Part shown: positions 6,852 through 10,521 of the stretch, piece by piece
Numbering within the stretch: the stretch's first letter is position 1
Layout: each line of letters starts with the position of its first letter
Assembly: GCA_003133505.1 (NCBI GenBank)
Contig: PKXT01000149.1
Coordinates: forward strand, 12,444-22,964
Source of the DNA: Acidobacteriota bacterium
Lineage (GTDB): Bacteria > Acidobacteriota > Terriglobia > Acidiferrales > UBA7541
Length of the DNA stretch: 10,521 nucleotides
Reading direction: 5' to 3'
The notes under the pieces: model-generated
Seen by the model: the letters and a program-made list of their open reading frames with translations, nothing else
Told to the model about the DNA's origin: nothing
Database searches by the model: none
Program-made: the position numbers and the translations under genes

Positions 6852-7898
6852 GTGGCGGGCCGAATTGCGCGCCAAATAAATAAAATTGTCATTGTTGGGG
6901 CGCCCACCAGCGCCGGTGCTTCGATTGCCGGCAGTGAAAAGGCGCCTAAGCATCTGCGCGCGGCGGGTTTAGCAACTCGCTTGCGCGAGGCCGGTTTCGA
7001 AGTCACCGACCTAGGCGATAGCGCAACTATTCCTTTCCAACCTGATGACGAGAACCCGCGCGCTCGAAATCTTAAGAGCGTAGTTCGGTCGACTGAATCA
7101 TTGCGCCCGTTGGTTGAGCAAGCGGTAAGGAGCGGCGGTTTACCGCTGATCCTTGGCGGGGATTGTTCCATTGCCCTAGCCACCGTAGCGGGCTTGCGCC
7201 GATATTACCCTCGGGCTCTTAGCCTATTCTATTTCGATCGGGATCCTGACCTCAACGTCCCAGCTACTTCGCCTTCCGGCTTTCTCGACGGCATGACCGT
7301 GGCGCACATCGCGGGGCGCGGAGCTGCGGAACTGATGCGCTCGCAACAACTTGAGCCGCCATTGGTGCGCGAGCCGGAGATCGTTCTTTTTGGCATCGCA
7401 AGGCTCGATCCTGCCGAACAGGAATGGCTCTGGCGGTCACCTCTGCATTCTCATAAAGCCGAGAAGATTGCCAGCCGGTCGCCGGCCGAGGCGGCGCGGG
7501 AAGCGGTGGAAGAGATTCATGGTCATCAACATGAATTTCTGTTCCATTTGGATGCCGACGTCATTGCTCATGACGAAATGGCGGCGGTGAATCATTTGGG
7601 CGCGGGCGGCTTGGGGTTAGAATATGTGCAGCAGGTCTTTACCACGCTGGCTGCAGAGCGATATCTGGCGGCAATCGAGATCACCGGTTACAACCCGGAG
7701 CGTGATTCGGATGGAAAGGCAGCGCAGACGTTAGTGCGCCTGATTACGAATGCACTTAAGAGTCGGCTGATCACGAACTCGGAAAAAGATCCGACAACTT
7801 CGACGGAAACAACGGAAGTGAACGTGGTGCCTGGATCGCTTGAAACATCGCAGACCCAGCCGGACTCGGACAAAGAAATGGACAGCCCAGCAGAATAG
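6852..7898 (+). CDS. Arginase/agmatinase-fold (ureohydrolase superfamily) protein with altered metal site
   Basis: GTG start with AAGGAG (6840-6845) 6 nt upstream; 348 aa. The fold is clear from the ordered motifs IVGAPTSAGASIAG near the N-terminus, LILGGDCSIALAT (Asp104, Cys105), FYFDRDPDLNVP (Asp129, Asp131, Asp133), HLDADVIAHDE (Asp234, Asp236) and EITGYNPERD (276-285). Ureohydrolases hold two Mn ions with GGDH, DAHxD and DxD. Here both histidines are replaced (His to Cys105, His to Asp131) while the aspartates remain. The glutamate that binds the guanidinium group in arginase (E in EVNP) is Gly279. A Cys in the first motif is known to me in actinobacterial-type relatives, so a different metal or substrate is more likely than decay. 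About 40 C-terminal residues are Ser/Thr/Glu-rich and likely disordered. Arginase or agmatinase activity should not be assumed. It lies 30 nt behind ispH. Confidence 0.8.
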   Translation: MAGRIARQINKIVIVGAPTSAGASIAGSEKAPKHLRAAGLATRLREAGFEVTDLGDSATIPFQPDDENPRARNLKSVVRSTESLRPLVEQAVRSGGLPLILGGDCSIALATVAGLRRYYPRALSLFYFDRDPDLNVPATSPSGFLDGMTVAHIAGRGAAELMRSQQLEPPLVREPEIVLFGIARLDPAEQEWLWRSPLHSHKAEKIASRSPAEAAREAVEEIHGHQHEFLFHLDADVIAHDEMAAVNHLGAGGLGLEYVQQVFTTLAAERYLAAIEITGYNPERDSDGKAAQTLVRLITNALKSRLITNSEKDPTTSTETTEVNVVPGSLETSQTQPDSDKEMDSPAE

Positions 7899-7901
7899 AT
7901 T

Positions 7902-7932
7902 CACAGATTTTCCCTGTGCGCCCGCGACACAG
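7902..7932 (+). other. Alternating inverted repeats between arginase-fold and SGNH genes
   Basis: CACAG (7902-7906), CTGTG (7914-7918) and CACAG (7928-7932) allow two mutually exclusive 5-bp hairpins. The stems are short and no T-run follows, so this is weak evidence for a terminator or attenuator. The remaining intergenic bases contain an AT-rich TATACAAT (7956-7963) that could be a -10 box for the next gene, but I find no matching -35. Confidence 0.2.
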
Positions 7933-7993
7933 AGCTGCTCCCCCAAGTCATAATTTATACAATCACGTATGAAAATCAGGAGATTGAAAACAA

Positions 7994-9073
7994 GTGGCCG
8001 ATAATATCCCGCAACAGAAACGCGGCGCACTAGGACGCTTCTTCCGCGGCCTGTTCAAATTTCTAGGCGTCCTCATCCTCATTCTGCTGGTTATGGAAGT
8101 GGCATTGCGAATCTTCGGCAATTACGGCCAAACGACCAGCTACGTTCCCGACCAGCGGTTGCTTTGGGTGCCGGTGCCAGGCAGGGGTTTGGATGTGGCT
8201 ACTCACGTGCCCGTGACCATTAGTCCCGACCGGTTTCGGTATCCCGTCGCCTTGGGACCGAAACAACCTGGCCAAGTTCGAATCTTTGCATTCGGCGATT
8301 CTGTTACGCAGGGTTGGGCCGCGACAGATGACGGGACATACGCCGCGGATCTTCAAAGGATACTAAACAGTTACCACTGCCCTCGTGTGCGATTCCAGGG
8401 AATCTCCGCGGGTGTTGACGCGTATTCCAATGCCCAGGTGAACGATCGCCTGCAAGTTGTATTTCAGGATGGCTTTGAGCCCGATATTGCCATTGTGGCA
8501 TACAGCTTCAATACCGAATTCGAGAACTTCACGGATTTGCAGGGTGCTAATCGCCAAGCCCTGTTGCGCAGGGTATGGCTGAAGCACTATGTTCGCCGCT
8601 CGGCTGTTTACGAGTTCACCGTCGAGCATTTATTGCGGAGATTTATATATTACAAACTGCGCGGTAAGCTGGTGGAGGGATCGTGGAATGTCACCAAACG
8701 CAAAGTGGCCGACACGCAACGCTTTTACCGCGAGTTGCAACAAAGCCTGGCGACCTGCCGGCAGCATCATGCGACGATGATCCTGCTGGTTTTGCCTTCA
8801 AATCAGCAACGGGGAAACTTGGACCCCATGCAGCAAACGATGCTGGATTTTGCCAGGAACGAAAATGTTCCCGTCGTGAATATCATTGATTCGTGGAAGG
8901 ACAAGGACCAAGTCCCGCTATTTGTAGATCACGTTCACCCATCCATGGCTGGACATGAACTCATAGCCGAGCAGCTTGCCGCCAAGATTAAGAGCTTGGG
9001 AAAGATGCCCTGCGCGCCCGCTGAGCCCGCGCCATCCGTTGTCGCTTCGTCGAACCTGCCCGGCGAGCCATAG
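7994..9073 (+). CDS. Membrane-anchored SGNH/GDSL hydrolase
   Basis: GTG start with AGGAGA (7978-7983) about 10 nt upstream; 359 aa. A basic N-terminus (KRGALGRFFRG) is followed by one hydrophobic helix (about residues 19-38), so the catalytic domain is probably anchored and faces the periplasm. SGNH blocks appear in order: FAFGDSVTQGW with nucleophile Ser103, the GISAGVDAYSNAQ segment carrying the block II glycine, FNTEFENF where the block III Asn is expected, and DHVHPSMAGH with Asp312 and His315 of the catalytic pair. The family includes esterases, lipases and O-acetyl esterases of polysaccharides or peptidoglycan. Nothing here picks out the substrate. The C-terminus is a Pro/Ala-rich tail. 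It follows the arginase-fold gene by 95 nt and may have its own promoter. Confidence 0.88.
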   Translation: MADNIPQQKRGALGRFFRGLFKFLGVLILILLVMEVALRIFGNYGQTTSYVPDQRLLWVPVPGRGLDVATHVPVTISPDRFRYPVALGPKQPGQVRIFAFGDSVTQGWAATDDGTYAADLQRILNSYHCPRVRFQGISAGVDAYSNAQVNDRLQVVFQDGFEPDIAIVAYSFNTEFENFTDLQGANRQALLRRVWLKHYVRRSAVYEFTVEHLLRRFIYYKLRGKLVEGSWNVTKRKVADTQRFYRELQQSLATCRQHHATMILLVLPSNQQRGNLDPMQQTMLDFARNENVPVVNIIDSWKDKDQVPLFVDHVHPSMAGHELIAEQLAAKIKSLGKMPCAPAEPAPSVVASSNLPGEP

Positions 9074-9077
9074 ACGA

Positions 9078-9102
9078 CCGGGACCTCACGCGTTTATCCC
9101 GG
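9078..9102 (+). terminator. Weak hairpin after the SGNH hydrolase
   Basis: CCGGGA (9078-9083) and TCCCGG (9097-9102) can pair across a 13-nt loop just after the stop codon. The stem is GC-rich, but the loop is large and no clear T-run follows. It could be a poor intrinsic terminator separating this gene from the tRNA unit. Confidence 0.25.
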
Positions 9103-9152
9103 GCGCTGGGTCTATATACATGATGTGCGGCCCCTGTTATATCAATGGTGAC

Positions 9153-9181
9153 TTGGCAAGCCGACTCCTGCTTTCTATTCT
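9153..9181 (+). promoter_or_regulatory. Upstream candidate promoter of tRNA-Leu
   Basis: The -35 box TTGGCA (9153-9158, 5 of 6 consensus) and the -10 box TATTCT (9176-9181) have a 17-nt spacer. The predicted start is near 9188, about 44 nt before the mature tRNA, which would leave a leader for RNase P to remove. Confidence 0.45.
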
Positions 9182-9191
9182 CACGTCCGGA

Positions 9192-9220
9192 TTGCAGTAA
9201 CATCCCGTAAGAATTATTCT
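9192..9220 (+). promoter_or_regulatory. Downstream candidate promoter of tRNA-Leu
   Basis: The -35 box TTGCAG (9192-9197) and an identical -10 box TATTCT (9215-9220) are also 17 nt apart. The predicted start near 9227 is about 5 nt before the tRNA, a usual distance for tRNA genes. The -35 match is weaker than in the upstream candidate. The two may work in tandem. Confidence 0.4.
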
Positions 9221-9231
9221 TAGTCCTTCGT

Positions 9232-9319
<88 letters not shown>

Positions 9320-9452
9320 TTTTATGGTTTTCGTGAATGGGCGTGGGACTAAGTTGCTTCAGGCGTCCGCTGGTTGCGGATACTACAATGCTTCGTAGAC
9401 GTTCACGCGTTCGGTGGCACGCTAATTGATGCTGACACATCCGGAATGAAGT

Positions 9453-10151
9453 ATGAATACAGACGACAGCATCGGTATCATCGGTGGGACAGGCGCCCAA
9501 GGCTGGGGATTAGCGCTACGCTGGGCGGCAGCCGGAAAGAAAGTTCGAATTGGCTCGCGACTCAAGGAACGCGCTCAAGAAGGCGCCCAAAAAATTCGGG
9601 ATATTCTGGGCACGAAGTCCGCTGAAATCGAAGCATTCTCCAACACCGAATTGGTAGCCACGACTTCTCTTTTGGTGCTGGCGGTGCCTTTTGCAGTGCA
9701 AATTCCCACGCTGACTGCGCTTCGCCATAGTTTTCGTTCCGGACAAATGTTGATTGATTGCACCGTACCGTTGGAGACCACTGTGGGTGGTTCGGCTGTG
9801 CGGCTGCTGGGAGTGTGGGAAGGGTCCGCTGCGGAGCAGACCGCGCGGCACGTTCCCGCGAATATCGCCGTGGCAGCCGCGTTCCAGAATATTTCAGCGG
9901 ATGCCCTCCGCAATATTGCATCGCTGGTAGAATGCGACGTATTAGTGTGCGCTGATGCCGGCGATAACCGCGAGCGTGTGCGACCGTGGGTGGAAGCAAT
10001 TCCGGGTTGCCGGTATGTTGATGGAGGCAGGCTGGAAAATGCGCGCCTGGTAGAATCGCTGACCGCATTGCTCATCGGTTTGAACCGGAGATACAAGATG
10101 AAGGACGCCGGAATTCGAATTACTGACTTGCCCGAATCGGGGCGGTTGTGA
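9453..10151 (+). CDS. npdG: NADPH-dependent F420 reductase (F420H2:NADP oxidoreductase)
   Basis: This 232-aa cytosolic enzyme transfers hydride between NADP(H) and the deazaflavin cofactor F420. The N-terminal Rossmann motif is IGIIGGTGAQGWG (7-19). GSR (34-36) is the NADP 2'-phosphate binding motif seen in archaeal FNO and separates this group from NAD enzymes. LAVPF, DCTVPL and VAAAFQNISADAL match the conserved segments around the F420 pocket in the family, as does the C-terminal DGGRLENARLVESLTALLIGLNRRY. Its length is close to the roughly 212 residues of Archaeoglobus FNO plus a short tail. GGAA (9443-9446) stands 6 nt before the ATG. The stop codon overlaps the GTG start of the cofG-like gene in GTGA, so the two are translationally coupled. 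No strong promoter is visible between the tRNA and this gene. Co-transcription from the tRNA promoter is possible. Confidence 0.9.
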   Translation: MNTDDSIGIIGGTGAQGWGLALRWAAAGKKVRIGSRLKERAQEGAQKIRDILGTKSAEIEAFSNTELVATTSLLVLAVPFAVQIPTLTALRHSFRSGQMLIDCTVPLETTVGGSAVRLLGVWEGSAAEQTARHVPANIAVAAAFQNISADALRNIASLVECDVLVCADAGDNRERVRPWVEAIPGCRYVDGGRLENARLVESLTALLIGLNRRYKMKDAGIRITDLPESGRL

Positions 10152-10521
10152 CTTCGCTCCAAGCAGCACCCATCCTGACGGATCACGGCGTAGAGCGCGT
10201 GCTGCGTCGCGCGGAAATGGGGCACGGCATTAGCCGCTCCGGGGCGCTTTCGATTTTGCGGTTTGCGCCGCTAACGGGCTTGCTTGAGTCAGCCTCTGCT
10301 CTTCGGAATCGAGTCAAGGGCCGCACGATCAGTTTTTCGAAGAAAGTATTCATCCCGCTGACCAACCTGTGCCGCGATCGTTGCGGCTATTGCACGTTCC
10401 GCCGCGATCCCGAGGACGCCGGGGCGCATTTCATGTCGCCCGAAGAGGTCCTGCATGTCGCCACGGAGGCGCGAAAGGCCGGCTGCAAGGAAGCGCTTTT
10501 CAGCTTGGGAGATCAGCCCGA
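10148..10521 (+). CDS. cofG: CofG-type FO synthase subunit 1 (radical SAM), 5' part only
   Basis: The first 124 codons are present and the gene continues past the right edge. Radical-SAM cysteines Cys75, Cys79 and Cys82 lie in CRDRCGYCTFRRDP. The surrounding KKVFIPLTNLC, MSPEEVL, GCKEALFSLGDQP segments match CofG, the 7,8-didemethyl-8-hydroxy-5-deazariboflavin (FO) synthase subunit that joins tyrosine-derived and ribityl-pyrimidine precursors with CofH. About 60 residues precede the radical-SAM core, which also occurs in the fused CofG-CofH enzyme FbiC. A separate CofG and the N-terminus of FbiC cannot be told apart here. The GTG start at 10148 overlaps the npdG stop. With npdG this implies F420 or FO production. 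Confidence 0.85.
   Translation, partial: MTSLQAAPILTDHGVERVLRRAEMGHGISRSGALSILRFAPLTGLLESASALRNRVKGRTISFSKKVFIPLTNLCRDRCGYCTFRRDPEDAGAHFMSPEEVLHVATEARKAGCKEALFSLGDQP

Noticed and set aside
9354..9389. Promoter for npdG (TTGCTT ... TACAAT)
   Set aside because: The -10-like TACAAT (9384-9389) is good, but the nearest -35-like box is 24 nt away, outside the workable spacing.

Overview
The window looks like part of a bacterial chromosome of moderately high GC, and the gene content fits Acidobacteriota. The clues are a long VLCAD-type acyl-CoA dehydrogenase, a small two-helix membrane protein ending in a PFRRPRS-type tail, a VOC protein and an ABM-family remnant. That assignment is an inference from protein style, because no 16S rRNA or other marker gene is present.

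Layout. (1) 1-3045: a lipid-oxidation neighbourhood. The window opens inside the last codons of a thiolase (+), followed by a convergent VOC/glyoxalase-fold gene (-), then an acyl-CoA dehydrogenase of 612 aa (+). Directly downstream is an antibiotic-biosynthesis-monooxygenase (ABM) gene broken by a short internal deletion and frameshift. (2) 3201-3905: a small membrane protein (+). Its 3' end overlaps, tail to tail, the decayed remains of a short-chain dehydrogenase (SDR) gene on the minus strand. That remnant carries an in-frame stop in the cofactor-binding loop, a deletion of very roughly 100 codons and at least one further frameshift. (3) 4068-5618: a cationic/neutral amino-acid permease of the APC superfamily with its own well-formed promoter and a strong hairpin that overlaps its stop codon. 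(4) 5766-9073: ispH (last step of the MEP isoprenoid pathway), an unusual arginase-fold protein 30 nt downstream, and a membrane-anchored SGNH/GDSL hydrolase. (5) 9232-9319: tRNA-Leu(UAA) with encoded CCA and two possible promoters. (6) 9453-10521: an NADPH:F420 oxidoreductase (npdG) whose stop codon overlaps the start of a cofG-type radical-SAM gene running off the window. Together they point to cofactor F420 (or FO) metabolism.

How the genes fit together. The thiolase and acyl-CoA dehydrogenase are both beta-oxidation enzymes. The npdG-cofG pair joins synthesis of the deazaflavin chromophore to a redox enzyme that uses it. IspH is essential housekeeping, and the arginase-fold gene behind it is probably co-transcribed. 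The most notable observations are the two decayed oxidoreductase/monooxygenase genes that only appear when frames are stitched together, the arginase-fold protein with both metal-binding histidines replaced, and the deazaflavin gene pair in a probable acidobacterium. I see no complete novel defence or mobile system, no CRISPR array and no insertion sequence.
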